Shown here: positions 13,482 through 25,936 of the stretch, piece after piece
Numbering within the stretch: the stretch's first letter is position 1
Layout of the letters: every line of letters begins with the position of its first letter
Origin: Hypomyces perniciosus
Lineage: Eukaryota; Ascomycota; Sordariomycetes; Hypocreales; Hypocreaceae
Reading direction: 5' to 3'
Assembly (NCBI GenBank): GCA_008477525.1
Contig: SPDT01000010.1
Span: 806,001 to 870,000 of the forward strand
Length of the DNA stretch: 64,000 nt
Notes under the pieces: generated by a model
Database searches by the model: none
The model's input: only the letters and a program-made list of their open reading frames with translations
Told to the model about the DNA's origin: nothing
Program-made: the position numbers and the translations under genes

Positions 13482-16076
13482 TTAGTAGTATTAGCAGTAG
13501 GACTAATGTGTGTAGGAGAGATGATCCCCCCGGCGGCTTTCATTCCGCAACGGCCAAGTCTTGCAGGGCAGGCCGTTGCTAGCTAGCTCTGCCGGCTCGA
13601 CAACGCATGGATCGTGAAAGAGAATCAGGGGGAACGCTGCAGCGAAAATGCCTTCAAAACATGGCAGAAGAAGGCTGAAATTGTGGGAGCTGTGCGGCAA
13701 GGGGGTCCGGTCCGATCGTGGTGGCAACCTGTTGGCTCGGATTAAGACGCGGCGATCAGCCACTGATATCCTAAGGGAGGGGCTTGCTGCTATAACCGCT
13801 ATGGCGTTGGAGCGTCATCAGTACCCGCTCACCTCACCAACCTTTGCGGCATTTGCTTGGGAAGATGCCGAAGGGGATTGCGGTGTCGAAGTTTGTTGGG
13901 CGGCATGCTGCGTGTTGCGTGCTGCGTGCTGTGTGCTTCTGTCATGGCGCCTAGGCGCTAAGTGAGCTGGTGTTTCTATCCCGCGTTTCTCGTATGAGAT
14001 GAGAATTCAGCCAAGCCCCCCAGCCACACACAGGCTTCATGTTGCTCCGAATTCCGATGTGTCGATATTAGTAGTAGCAGTAGTAGTAAGTACTAGTACT
14101 ACGAGTATTCTCGCCATGTGAGAGGGCACCGCCAGAACGGTTCGCTACGAAACATTGTCTTGGGGTGCCAACCCTGGTGGGGTCTGGCCTGAGACAAGGC
14201 CGAACAAACGAAAGAGGAAACCCGTCTACGAGTGGACAGCGGTTGTGCTGAACAGCCATCCTATGCTTGTACGGAGTGTACCACGCATATTGCATGCGGC
14301 CAGGCGGTACATCCTTTGAATCCACCGGCCGCGGCATTGACAACGGCATCGCGAGAGCTGAATGCTGTCGAAATCGTCGACGTTCTAGGCAGATGTTCTG
14401 CATAAGTTTTGAAACATGACTCAAGCCCGAGGGCAATAGGGCGTTGCGCCCGATTTCCGCGCCTTCTGCAGATCTTCAGACGGGCGGATTTGACAAAACG
14501 AGTGCGAGAGATCCTAAGCATAAGTGTTAGTTACTCCGTAGTCAGGTGCGATTTCACGAGACAATCCTTCAGGCGCTTGGCATCTTTTTTTTTTCTTTTG
14601 TTTTTTTTCTCGCACCAAAGTCAAAGATCCGTGGATCTCGGGTTGTGGGAAGAAGAGCTTATTTTCCAGCCACTCGCGTGGCAGGACAGGGGCGTACGGT
14701 CGCTAAAATCACACCAGGGTGCCTGCAAAACGACAATCCTGGAGCTATACCTGTTTTAGCAAGTGGATGTAGTAAAGTACATGGTATTTGTACCCGTCCC
14801 GGAGCAGTCGGGGCATTCGAGAATGTTGGCTGCTGGCTGGCATATGGAATGGCATTGCATTTCGCTACTGGCACAAATAAGCAACTGTCGTCAAATGAAT
14901 TGCCGAAAGAGCGGTAGTCAATTTTGTCAGCAATACTCCGTACGCTGTAAGACCTAGCTGCGAATAGGTAGATTGATGACGGCAAGGCTAATCGAAGAAA
15001 TAGATAAATTTGGAATGCCAATAGTAGCTACCTAGGTACTTTGGAGTACGAGTAGTCTTATTACCCAACGATGGAATCGAGAACCGGCTAATTACTTACT
15101 TGACAGCGGGCGCTATGATAAGATGGTTTCATCCAAACTATCTGCTACTACCAGGCCAAAAAAGAAAGCTGCATCATCAAATTGTGCTCTAATCCGCGAG
15201 CCGCCGGCTCAGTAGACTATGATTCGCAAGTGCAGATTCTTGGCTTCGAAGCCACAACGGGCTCTCCTATTCAATAGCGCCCCTGATTATCGACGATGCT
15301 GGGCTATGACATGATGAAACCAGCGTTGACCGAAACAATTGCACATGCATTGATCTGCTTATGACAGGCTAGGCGGTACCACTCCGTATGATTCGGCATT
15401 TGTCAAAAGGTGGTATGGAGTGCAGACGAAATAGGATATTTCAAGCGACAAGGTCTCAGTGACGGGGACAGGGATGTTTCGAGCCGCGACGGCACATGAA
15501 CAGCCGCGATCGATGTTTCTGCCGCCAAGGAGCAAGGCTGCAGGGGGGCTAGTGGGCTGGGGTAGGCGAAGAGGTAAAAGGGGAGAAGCCATTGCTAATT
15601 ATTACTACTACTACTCGTACCTCGGATCACGGAGATTGGTTGTACTCCGTAAATAGCTTCTGGAATACCTACGTAATTAGGTATCGGTCCATTTGTTAAA
15701 ACTGGGCCTGAGATGCTGGCGTCTAATACACATACGAGTAAGATGTGCAGCGAAGCAACCAAGGCTACCTAATAATACGACATCACAATAAACAGCCGCA
15801 CAATAGAAATGTTGGTTAGCAGTCGGCCGTTTCCTCTTTGGCATTGAGCCGATATGATCACCGCTTGCAGTGTGATGGATGCAACTGCTACCGCTCGCTA
15901 CCTCTGCATGCTGGCCCAGTGGGTAGCAGGGAAATGAATGGCATGCTGCAACCTAATATAAATTGACCGATGACTGATGAATACCAAAAAAAGTCCCGTC
16001 GAAATTTCCGTTACCAGGTAGGCCCTAGCACTCTGTGTCAGCATAGGTATGTCTCATAACCGATACGCAGGGTTAG

Positions 16077-16103
16077 TACGGAGTACGAGGAGGTACGGAG
16101 TAC
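16077..16103. repeat. Tandem pair of TACGGAGTAC motifs
   Basis: Two identical 10-mers, TACGGAGTAC, start at 16077 and 16094, a spacing of 17 bases. A third copy of the core lies at 16265-16273. This is the densest direct arrangement of the dispersed motif in the window. Confidence 0.9.
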
Positions 16104-19100
16104 TCGTATTAGTATTTGTTTCAATGTTGGCAAGTTATCTTGAAACAAACAAACAAACAAACAAACTTTCCACGACAAGACATGGCGTCAACAGTGCTCG
16201 GATGTTAGGTGTCCTTGATCGGCATTAAGCCAAAACACCAGTTCCATTTCGTTACCAAATAACTTACGGAGTACGATCGAGGTTGTTGGATCGATGGATC
16301 CACAGCCTTCTTGTTAGTCAGGTATATGCAGCACCCCGTACTCCATACGGACTCCGGAGTTGGTATGTGCCTGCTTCCGACTCCGTAAAGGGCAAAGGAC
16401 GTATGGATCCTGAGCTGAAACTCTCCGTTTGTCTCGGCACAGGCAGTCTTCGACAAGCACGGATGGGGCATGCATGAACGCCCGAAACGGTGACGCGGGC
16501 GCCGATTGATTAATATACGAGAGAAGATCCCCATAATACGATTCCTAAGTGCTCCTTCGTGGTCGCGAAGATGGCCAAGGTGTCATACAAATTGCCAAGA
16601 TGCAGAAGTCGCAAAACATCACCATACTCGATGTATTCGTACTGTAGCCACAAGCATGTCTGAGCTAGGCCTTCTGTTTTCTGTCTTGCAGAAAGCCTCC
16701 CTGATCCTGGATGCCGGGCGGAAAAACGCACGTTACATTGAGCCGGCGATCCCGGCATATGATGGACTTGGTACATGGGCGCACGGGGTAGAAGAGTAAC
16801 GGTGCACCGTGATCCTCTGGATTCTCATCTCACTAAAAATAGTTGACAATCAGTGAGTGCATTTTGCCCACTTTACCTGAACAAGTAGGACAAGGAGGCA
16901 CACAGGCTAATATTAGTCGTTAGTGCTGTGATGAAATAACCCAGCAAGAGGATCGATCTCACTTGAGGTCTCTGTGAAAGAAACCTTCACCAAGGGAAAA
17001 AAAAAGTGGTCCTGGTGAAACATTGCGTGCTCCAAGAGCTGAACATTCGATCTCGCTTCAGATGGAGCAAGTACGAGGAGAATGGGCACCGAATAGGGCC
17101 GTTTGCTTATGCGAATCAGGACCAACAGTGTTGATTGAGAACTCGGCCGAGCTGTGCTGATAGTAATTACCGTGACATGGTTTGGCCCGGAGATGGACCC
17201 TAATCGGGAAAATGAGGACCGGGATGTCCAATGCCAAGAACCGCGGACCTCACGGGCAACCCGACGGTAAGATGGGGCCCTGGGGTACATCCAGATGTGA
17301 CGAGCCAACAGAGAGAGACATTGCCCCTGCCGTCAGAATGTATGGGTGGCCATGTATATGTCAAACGGAGCCCTGTACGGATGTATCCTCCCCGTGAGGG
17401 TGCGGAATCTGCGCTGTGCGTCCGAAGCCCTTTGCCGAATGGTCAATAGTCGAGGTCTACCGTCATTCTGCATGCATGGAAGCTGAGCTGGCGTATCGAT
17501 TGGGCGTTTAGTCACCATTCCCTGTACAGACCTGCATGCGCTTGTCGACGTTGAACAAATAATAGATCTCAGTCATCTTGGTGGGTAGTACGCGTATTCG
17601 ATAGAGTTTGCCGGCCATCGGCGAACTGGCAATGCCCGGCTGGTGTGGCTTGATGACGCAGAAACCGATGAACTGCAGCCCAGCTGAGATAAATGGTGTC
17701 CTCGTGGTGATACGTGTGAGTGAGTGAGTGTGTGTGCATGTGTGTGTCTCCAGGTCTGGGCACTGATGTATGCAGGCAGTTGTCTGCACATGCTGTAGAT
17801 ACATCAGGACGGTTAGTGTAGTTGCCAAAGAGCCGGACAGTCGTTTTCATGCAAATATGACTGATTACGAAGTACCTTGCACTCGTATGATTGCTATTAA
17901 CAACATCAGCACGGTCATCCATATTGCCTTGATAGGTAGCATTACGAGTACTGCTTCTCCTAGAGTTAGCCTACGTATGGCCCTATCGAGCCTCTTCTCA
18001 TCTAAGCACCCACTTGTCTCGGGGCGCACAGACTTGGGGGAGAGAATATTCCATTGCTTCCATGCCCGGGGCAAGTCCGTGCTTTGCGATGGTAGCGATC
18101 TAGCCCCAGATTGGGGGTGAGGTTCCAAAATTATCCGCAAGGCTTGCCGCTGTGTCTCGAGGGTCTGGTATGTTCTTTGTAGGACAGACTGGCAGTCATG
18201 GTTACCATGCAGTGATAATTGTGCAGCTCGTATGACGCAGTGACAGACGGCATCTCTCTTTGGTCCGTCTGATAGACCTTTGTGACTTGATGTGTGCACG
18301 GGCACGGAACGCCAGGATGAATACATAGACTGTCCATACACACCGTTCGTGCCGCCATAATGTCCGTTCCTACTAATATGGAGACGATGGGACCCTTGCG
18401 CGCTGTGCATACGAGCATTGCGAAGTGCCGTGGAGCCGTTCCCCATCGGCATGTTTGCTACGAGTACATGAAACTGCTAAGAAATACTATCGTGACCCTC
18501 CTTGAGCCTTTTTTTTCTTCTCTCTTCTCCTTCTTATCTGCACGCTTCGCACAGACAACCAATTGTGAGGCTCTTGACACCAATGACGTACCATTTTGAC
18601 GTCACGTTCTAATACGCTCTCGGATACGTCGGTGGTTACTGTATCCGTGTCTCCGAAATCTGACCTACAATATTAGGAGTCGCTTGTTAAGAGGCAAAAT
18701 TGATCTGCATAAATTCATATTGCAAGGAATGGTGTTGGTTGTGGATGAAACGTATGACATGTCGACTCGCCTTCTACGAAGGAATGGTGACAATTCCGAG
18801 AACCTGGGATTGTAGCACTAACCAATCTTACTCGAATGTTCTGTCCGAGAATCCGAATTGCCCGTAGCCGAGAAAATATCGCCCACACCTATCTTGGCAG
18901 CATGACCTGAAGCTCGCTTGGAAACAATCGTGGCAATACGAGCGCTCGAGCTGGTCCCTAGTTAATATGTGTTATGCCTTGTCAAGAAGGGAAGCCGACG
19001 GTTGAGTTACCGCGATGCCAAGAACAAGAGTCTAGTTGGCTGAAGCTGGCTGCATGTGGCGCTCTCGACTGAAACGCCGCCGCCTGGGGTATGGTCTGGG

Positions 19101-19380
19101 CAAAGCCTCATCGACACGGATGCACATTTTCGGATGTTGATGGACAGACAGGACGTACGAGTACGGGAGTACGAAGTACACGTTGTATTGATTGGACCTG
19201 GAAGGCTTGTTCGCAGTCAGAGTGTGGGACATATATACTTCGTAATACGCGGCAAATATGGCTCAATATGCATCATATCGGCATCAGCCTTCCGCAACAT
19301 CACCAATGAGCCTACGTACGCATACGCAAGCTTCGAATACGTGCAATGTGATTGATGGACCGGGCCAACAGCAGAAGCAT

Positions 19381-19439
19381 TACTCCGTACGAGCAACTAC
19401 CTGCTCGTACGAGGAGTAGTGGTCGACTACTACTCCGTA
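19381..19439. repeat. Inverted-repeat cluster built from TACTCCGTA motifs
   Basis: The left arm TACTCCGTACGAGCA (19381-19395) pairs with TGCTCGTACGAGGAGTA (19402-19418) with a 2-nt bulge and a 6-nt loop, giving a possible hairpin. It runs into a 22-nt near-palindrome centred on GTCGAC (about 19412-19433) and ends with a second TACTCCGTA at 19431-19439. Confidence 0.85.
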
Positions 19440-20880
19440 GTCATACCACGTTCCCCCATAGCTCGATGCAAATCGCCGGATTTGGGAATTGCAGAGCCGT
19501 AAAAAGACGTGCGCCAATGCGAAGCGGCAGGTTTTAATCTCTTCCCTGCTGGGGGACTTTGTGTGGGTAGGATTGATCTCGGCTGATGATTATCATGGCG
19601 CCCTAAGTCGTGTGCACAGGCCACAGCGAATCTCTGGATTTCCCGATGGCCGACCTTTCAGCGTGGATGGAAATCACAGCCACCACACCTTTGGCACATT
19701 GATTGGCAACCTTGGCCTATCGTGGGCTCGGAAGAATGCGACTAATTAGCCCTCCATTGCCACGCATGTGCAAACAGGCCTGGGGGAGGATCAGTGCCAT
19801 CGCAGGAAGGCTTGCATGGCCTCAGCACTCCCACTCCTTTAATCGTTGACACGCAGGCTCTAGTTGTCAGGCTCCGCAGCTGGTGGCTCGATATGTCGTC
19901 TAGAACAGCAGAGGAGGAGCATCGCGGCTGTACTTCGTATCTACGTGGTATTCGTACATGGTACTCGTACGTCGCACAACAGACAGCATCAGGGAGTCAA
20001 CTCCCAGGAGACCGGAAGCCTTGCCGAGCTCATCCTCGTGCGCCGAACACCCTGCCCAAAGGCCAAGACATGGACCCTTGCACGACACGACGTTCAGGTC
20101 GTTTTCGAGACAGGTACTCCGTAGGTATGGTACTTTTGGGTCGCCTCGCGACTCGCTACGAGTCCACCGGCCCCCCGAAGTACCAAAGCCAAGCCAAGCC
20201 AACCAACAAATGTACGAGTAGTAATAGTATGTATGTATGTGGCATGAGTTAAGTTGGTGTTCTGCTGCCAGGAAAAAGCCAACAGCTGTTTGGCTCAAAG
20301 GACCATCTAATTTGTGGCCAGACCGGGCGAGACTGACCGTTGTCCTCGGACTCCGTTTTGGCGCCCCCCTCCGGTGATGAGCATTGAGCTCGCGGGTGAA
20401 TTTCGATCCGTTTGTGGGTGCCGACGGTTTGTGTTGCATCTAGTATTCTTGAAGCTCTCTGGACTTTGATAGGATGCGCACACACACAACAAACCCTAGC
20501 TACCTGGTAGCACTTCGATCTACGAGATGCAAGGGGGCATTGTGATCCATACAAGTGGGGGGCCTCTGCAGTGGGTTCCTGTCAGCTTTGTTACGGACTT
20601 GCTCGATTTGTAATGCATGACATGAAGTCAGTGTGCGATGGAGGCCTGTTATAATAACTATTCGGTCGGTTATGCGAATGGGATTAGATCGGCTCTTGGT
20701 TTCTTGTTCTCGCACAAGCAGGTATGTATGATGATGTTCGACTCTCGTCAATCTTGTCCGGTACTTGCTGTTTCAGCCCTTGTTCGTGTTTATTGAGGCT
20801 TTGGCAGCCTAGTGATATAAGTAGTGGTGTAATAGTAATATAAGGTAGTAATAAATACCACTACTACTCACACACCCTCC

Positions 20881-22283
20881 GCCGTCTCGTGGGGGGGGGG
20901 TGGCCTTTGAAGGTGGTGTGTATCGTGCGGCTGGATTTGACCCTTGCTTACTTGCCGCACACCCCTCCCTTTTCTTCCTCTTCTTTCACCAACTCACGCC
21001 CTCTTCTTCTCATCGTCTTCTTCGGCCCCAGTCAGCCACCGAAATCCCATCTTACTCTTACTCCCTCCATTGAGTATCAAGACCGCATCTGCCCCGTGCG
21101 AGGGCCGTTGGGAAAGGCTCCCAGGCAGTGCCACGACCCGCCCAGTGCAGGCTCCAGAGGGCCTGCACACACGCAACAAAGGTTCTTCATCTTGACCAAC
21201 ACCTGTCATGCCGTCGGTACCGGCAAGCCACCATCTTGCGAACGCTCTCTTAGCGGCCGGCAGGTCTGGCCTATGCCTATGGCCTATGGTCCATGGTCTG
21301 AGTCTCATCCCAGCGCACGCGCCGACATATGCATGATGGCATGACAGGGCCCCAGCTAGTGCATCCATACCTTCATCCTGGTGCTCCGTACCACCAGCAA
21401 ACTAACGTAGGGCCGCGGGAGAAAAGTGGCACAGCACGTGTGGCCAAGTGGGCTGCCATGAGTTCAGTCCCCGGACGGCATTGGCACTATCGAATGGTGG
21501 ACTGGAGTCTGATACCGACCAACTGTCTTCTGCTCGTATGTAACCTGCTAGTATTCCGTACATACATTACAGGTCATAGCCGAGTCCAGCCCGTTGGTAA
21601 CTGCCCTTGCTGGTCTCGTTTGGCGCTGCTTCGGTCGACTCGTATCTTCTCTTCCTCCATTTCACCACCCTAACACGCATACTAATACTCCGTACCACAT
21701 ACGACTCCGTACTCGACCAGACCCTGTTTAGCCCGTCCCATCTGGGCTCCGTATATCCCTCCGTCCGTCCCTTGTCCGTTTACTTCACCCTCCGGCTCCA
21801 ATCTCAAAAGCCACCCATACCCTCCTCCGACTTCTTCGCCCACCCACATCTTCCCCATCCTCACCCCGGATCCAGCTGTTAGTATACATTCCAGCGACGG
21901 CGTCGACATTGATATCGACATCGACATCGAATTCTTCTTCGACCCATCCGCTCCTTATTTGCGTTTCTATTCCTTTCGCATTTTCCAGGCCGACGAAAGG
22001 AAGAACAGACGGAACGGTCACCCGATCAGCGGCATCAGCATCAACGGCGTCCCGGAGTTCAACCACTCATCTAACAGCTTACACAGCCTGTTTTTACTGG
22101 AATCCTACATATCGTTGGTCCTTGGAACTGCGCCACTAACAGACCATCGCCTATTTTTGTTTTACAACTGGTGGGAGGATTTGTTGCCGAACAGTCGTTG
22201 CTCATCTCCAGGCGCCCTTTGCTCGCCGGGACATGCGATCCTCTCCAGTTGTTGTTCTCGAATAACAGACACAATCTCTCCCA
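20881..22283 (+). promoter_or_regulatory. Proximal promoter and probable long leader of the Zn2Cys6 gene
   Basis: A G-run (20892-20901) is followed by a strong pyrimidine tract at about 20958-21030, the usual mark of transcription starts in filamentous ascomycetes. If transcription begins there, the leader is over 1.2 kb unless spliced. Several ATGs precede the main start (for example near 21208, 21330 and 22230), giving short upstream frames, one of which overlaps the main ATG. One TACTCCGTA copy lies at 21686-21694. The position of the transcription start is inferred. Confidence 0.45.
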
Positions 22284-25231
22284 ATGGGTGGACTACCAGC
22301 CTTAGAATCTTTACAACGAATGCCCCTGCCAGACACTCCTCCTAGTCTTGTAAGCCCGAGCGCAACCTCATTCTCCTCCAGGTCGTCTCCATCAACAGAG
22401 CAGGCGGCCTGGGGCCCGCACGCTTCCGCTCCTCTCGGCTCCATGTCACACTATGACAAGGCCTCGACTGGCGATATGTCCATCGAGAGCAGTGGAGAGA
22501 CGAGCCAAGGTCGGCCTGAATCAGCCGGCAACTCATCAGTTCGACAGCAGCTCCCCTCGCTGAGCAGTCTTTTCGGCCCGCCATCATCAGTAAGACCTCT
22601 CAACTCGCCACACCTGGAGCGCTCCGGCCCCTATCTCTCACACTCGCCTTTGGACCGACCGCGATTATCACCTGGTGGCGGTTCTGCCTCTTACTTCCAA
22701 CGCACTGTCTCACCTCCAGCATCACAGCCGCGAAGCACCTACGATGTCAAGTTCGATACCGAGAGGCAACCCGCCCATGGCCTGCGAGCCTCTTTTTCCA
22801 GACCTCGTTCACCAGGATACCGGGACATGAGCCACAGCCGCCCCGATTCTCGTTATGGCTCGGAGACTCCTGGGAAGTGGTCGATACACCAGGAAGCTAG
22901 TAGGCAAGAGTACTCTTTGGGATCCCGCGACGCACCTTACAGATCCCCACGAGATAAGTTTCCACCACAGTTCCCTGGATCCAAAGATCTTGTACACGAC
23001 TATTCGGAGCAGAGACCACTCCAGGTCCATGGTTCGACGTCTAACCCACCTCCAACACCAACGAGCACCGTTGCTTCCGACGTGACTGTATCCAAGGATG
23101 GCCTCGGACCCAAGATTTGGACGGGGACGCACTTTCTCCCGAGATTCGTGCGAGCTGCGGAGGTACCAGGCGAGGGATTGTGCTATTTTTACGACGATGG
23201 AAGCCATTGCAAAACCGTGATTGATGGCGAAGCAGTCAATGCTCACTGGGGAGTGACGAAGGCAGGGAAGCCCCGCAAGAGGCTGGCAATTGCATGCGTA
23301 ACGTGCCGGGAGAAAAAGATCAAGTGCGATCCGGACTACCCCCGATGCGTTCAGTGCGAGAAGTTTGGCCGTGTCTGCAAGTTCAAGAATGCGTAAGTTG
23401 GCTGCTGAATTACCACGCTCTTCTCTCGCAGCATCGCTAATAGTAGATTGGATTCAGACCCCGAGGTGGCCACAATACCTCGCCATCAACGCCTCCTGCC
23501 GAGCTCGATGATGGCCGTCAGCCTAATGGCCCAGTTAAGAGCGAAGCGCAGCACTCCGTAAGTGATGTCGGCTCGCCGAGATCGCCTCGAGAAGGTGGGC
23601 GTCAGCCGTCTCCCGAGGCGGGCTATAGCAAGCGACTCAAGGTTGGCCCTGATGCGTATGTGTCAAGTGGTGAGCCGGCTGCTCCCTTCATGGCACCAAT
23701 GGACCACTCTAAATCACAAATGGTTGAGCCACGACCAGTTCCCGAGTTGCCCAAAATCCCAGACGATGTTCTCGAGCGTGCCTGGCGGACGGACCCTTAT
23801 GTCTCGGATCCCCAGTCGATTACTGGAGTTCTGACCCAGTTTTTCGCTCATGTCGATAGCACCATGATCATCCGATTTCTTCCCGAGGAGGCCTTCAAGA
23901 GCTGGGTGGCCAACTCTGTCCACCGGAAGACACCAGAGGATCTGATGCTTCTCTACAGTACGCTTGCTGTGGGTGTAGCGCTTTCTGGCGGCCCTAAGCA
24001 TATCGCCTTCGAATATGCCCAGGTGGCGCATTACGCTCAAAAGATGTCGGATGTTCCGTGTCTTCGACTAGTGCAGAGCAGGATTCTTCTTGCAGTGTAC
24101 TACGTTTCGACCTGTCGCTCCCGGGAGGCTACTGAGATCATTTCCTCGGCTGCCGCAACTTGCGCTTGTCTCCAGCTCAATCTGGAACTCGAGCACTCGG
24201 TCGAGGCAACCATAACAGTGTATCCGCTTGGCATGAACAAGGCGGGCTATGTCGAAGCAAGGAGAAGAACCTTTTGGTCTCTGTTCGTGTTGGAGAGATT
24301 GAGCGGTCTATTTCCAGATCGGCCTGCGATGATCAATGCAGAGGATATCTACACACGACTCCCAGCTGACACGCATAGTTTTGAGAGACTGATTGAGACT
24401 CACATGCCGAGATTCGACCCATATAAGTCGAGCTTCGCCCAACAGGCCCAGCCGCCGATGGAGGTGACTGGTTACCTTGTTGAGATGGTACACATTTGGT
24501 CCGAGTGCCAGGCTGCCGTCTATCGAATGGCATGCCGTCCACCCTCGTCGGAGAGGGAGGCCTCAAAGCTGCAGAACCTCATGAAGAGAACCGAGGACTG
24601 GCGCGCTGCACTGCCTCCTCGGTTGCTATTTAACGGTCCCAACTTGGAATCGGCCGCGTTTGCTGGAAATGTCGGTTCGTTTCTCAGCATGCACCTTCTT
24701 TATCACCATGCATTGGTCGATCTGAATCGTCATCGCCATGGAGCCACTCAGGTTTCCAAGGAGATCCGAATCGATTTTCTGCAGAAGTGCCGAGACCACG
24801 CTACAAGCATCATTGACATGCTCAAGAGTCTCGATCGCATTTTGAGAGTCAGGCCAAACCTACTGAACACTCCCCCACCGGCAATGGCCATCGCGGTCAC
24901 GGAAGCTGTGGATGTCTTGACTGCGAGCGGGTTGATGGTAAACTTGAGCGATCTGATTGACAGCGTCCGGGTGGCCAAATCGGCTGTTGACAGGATGACG
25001 AATGTCTGGGAAGCGTCTTCGAGGTCAGGGTTGGCCATCGAGCAGCGCCTACGGAAGCTCAACCTAATTCGCGATCGAGGGTCTCGCCCTGCCAGCCCCG
25101 TCGAAGGCTATCGTCTGTTCCCAACCTCGGAGGAGACGAAGGATAAGGGACACAGCCGCTGGCAGATTTCCGATCCCATTGAAAAGTCGTTTCCGATGGA
25201 TATGGACATGATTTATTCTGCGCTAGATTAA
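22284..25231 (+). CDS. Zn(II)2Cys6 fungal transcription factor
   Basis: Exons 22284-23392 and 23458-25231 (intron with GTAAGT donor and CAG acceptor) encode 960 residues. The first ~300 are Ser/Pro-rich with the short motif LPSLSSLFGPP, typical of disordered regulatory tails. The binuclear zinc cluster has cysteines 338, 341, 348, 355, 358 and 365 (C-X2-C-X6-C-X6-C-X2-C-X6-C), preceded by the basic patch GKPRKRLAIA. The intron falls just after the cluster. The C-terminal half is a fungal-specific transcription factor middle-homology region (for example LALSGGPKHIAFEY-like and EARRRTFWSLFVLERL). The cluster sits unusually far from the N-terminus. It should bind CGG-type sites in the nucleus. 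I considered PRO1/NosA/RosA, but their zinc clusters as I remember them differ, so I give no orthologue. The very large upstream space suggests a developmentally controlled regulator. Confidence 0.9.
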
Positions 25232-25936
25232 GCGCCGTACATATCTTACACTTCTTCTGCACATATAGACAGGTTGAGAGAGCCTGCTCCTTCTCTTTGG
25301 TTTGCTCATTTTTTCCTTTTGGCATATGTTCTGCATCATTGACGCGTTATGCATTGTTTGGCGTTATTAGACGGTCATATTTTTTGGCATTTTGGGATGG
25401 CATCAAGATCAGGGCAACTTGAATCGGATGAACAAGACGAGCGGAGTTCGGCATAGGGTGCAAAAGGGGGACCACAGAGATCATGCACCTGTATATATCA
25501 TATACATGACGCTTTCGATTTACATACTGTTTCGCGTACATAGTTGAATATCTCGTCCTCCATCTACTTGTGAGATGTTGGGTTGACACTGCAAATATTA
25601 CCAAGGTTGATCTGAAGATAATAATAAGCCCCAGCCAATGGCTCCAACCACAGTGAAGTCACGTGATGCCCTTTATCATCACCTTTCTCTATCGTAGAGG
25701 CAAGCGTGACATATCATGTATAATTCCGTCTCGTTTTTTAAAGCCTTGGGTGTTTTCTGGATTGGATCACATATTCCTCCTGCCTCAGAGCATTGAGACG
25801 CAGGCCTACGGATGAACCCTTCTCCCGGCTTACCTCAAACTCGTCGTCATCGCTCATATCGCGTCTGAGATCTCTCAACTTATGAAGCTAGATGCGTCCG
25901 GAGACCATGAGATAATGTATACTGGCGCCTTGAAAC
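25232..25936. promoter_or_regulatory. 3' UTR of Zn2Cys6 gene and promoter of WD40 gene
   Basis: The two flanking genes are in tandem. The left part should be the 3' UTR of the transcription factor; the right part carries the promoter of the WD40 gene, with a TCACGTGA element at 25658-25665. No coding frame is supported. Confidence 0.45.

Larger units (their letters stand above)
5951..20880. other. About 15 kb gene-free intergenic island
   Basis: No reading frame here combines length, codon order, splice sites and a recognisable domain. The longest frames (for example 9882-10454 and 17865-18452 on the minus strand) overlap others on both strands and look random. The region is not strongly AT-rich, so it does not look RIP-degraded, and no transposon terminus, reverse transcriptase or transposase can be read. 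What it does hold is a dispersed TACTCCGTA/TACGGAGTA motif, TAG/TAC trinucleotide runs (8562-8600, 14068-14102, 15598-15620), an (AAAC)n tract (about 16145-16167) and GT-rich stretches (17713-17750). The left ~350 bases should be the ANY1 promoter and 5' UTR. The rest could be distal regulatory DNA for the Zn2Cys6 gene or contain untranslated transcripts; sequence alone cannot decide. Confidence 0.7.

Noticed and set aside
14546..14917. 123-aa frame with a signal-peptide-like start
   Set aside because: The hydrophobic start comes from a poly-T tract (FFFSFVFFL), and the rest has no protein-like pattern. Too weak to list as a gene.
17865..18452. 195-aa minus-strand frame in the gene-free island
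   Set aside because: Composition looks random, no recognisable motif, no splice or start context; overlaps other frames.
5951..20880. Transposon or RIP-degraded repeat as the cause of the gene-free island
   Set aside because: No terminal repeats, no transposase or reverse-transcriptase fragments, and no strong AT bias are visible.
22284..25231. Orthology of the Zn2Cys6 factor with PRO1/NosA/RosA
   Set aside because: The cluster sequence and its mid-protein place differ from what I recall of that group, so I left the gene unnamed.
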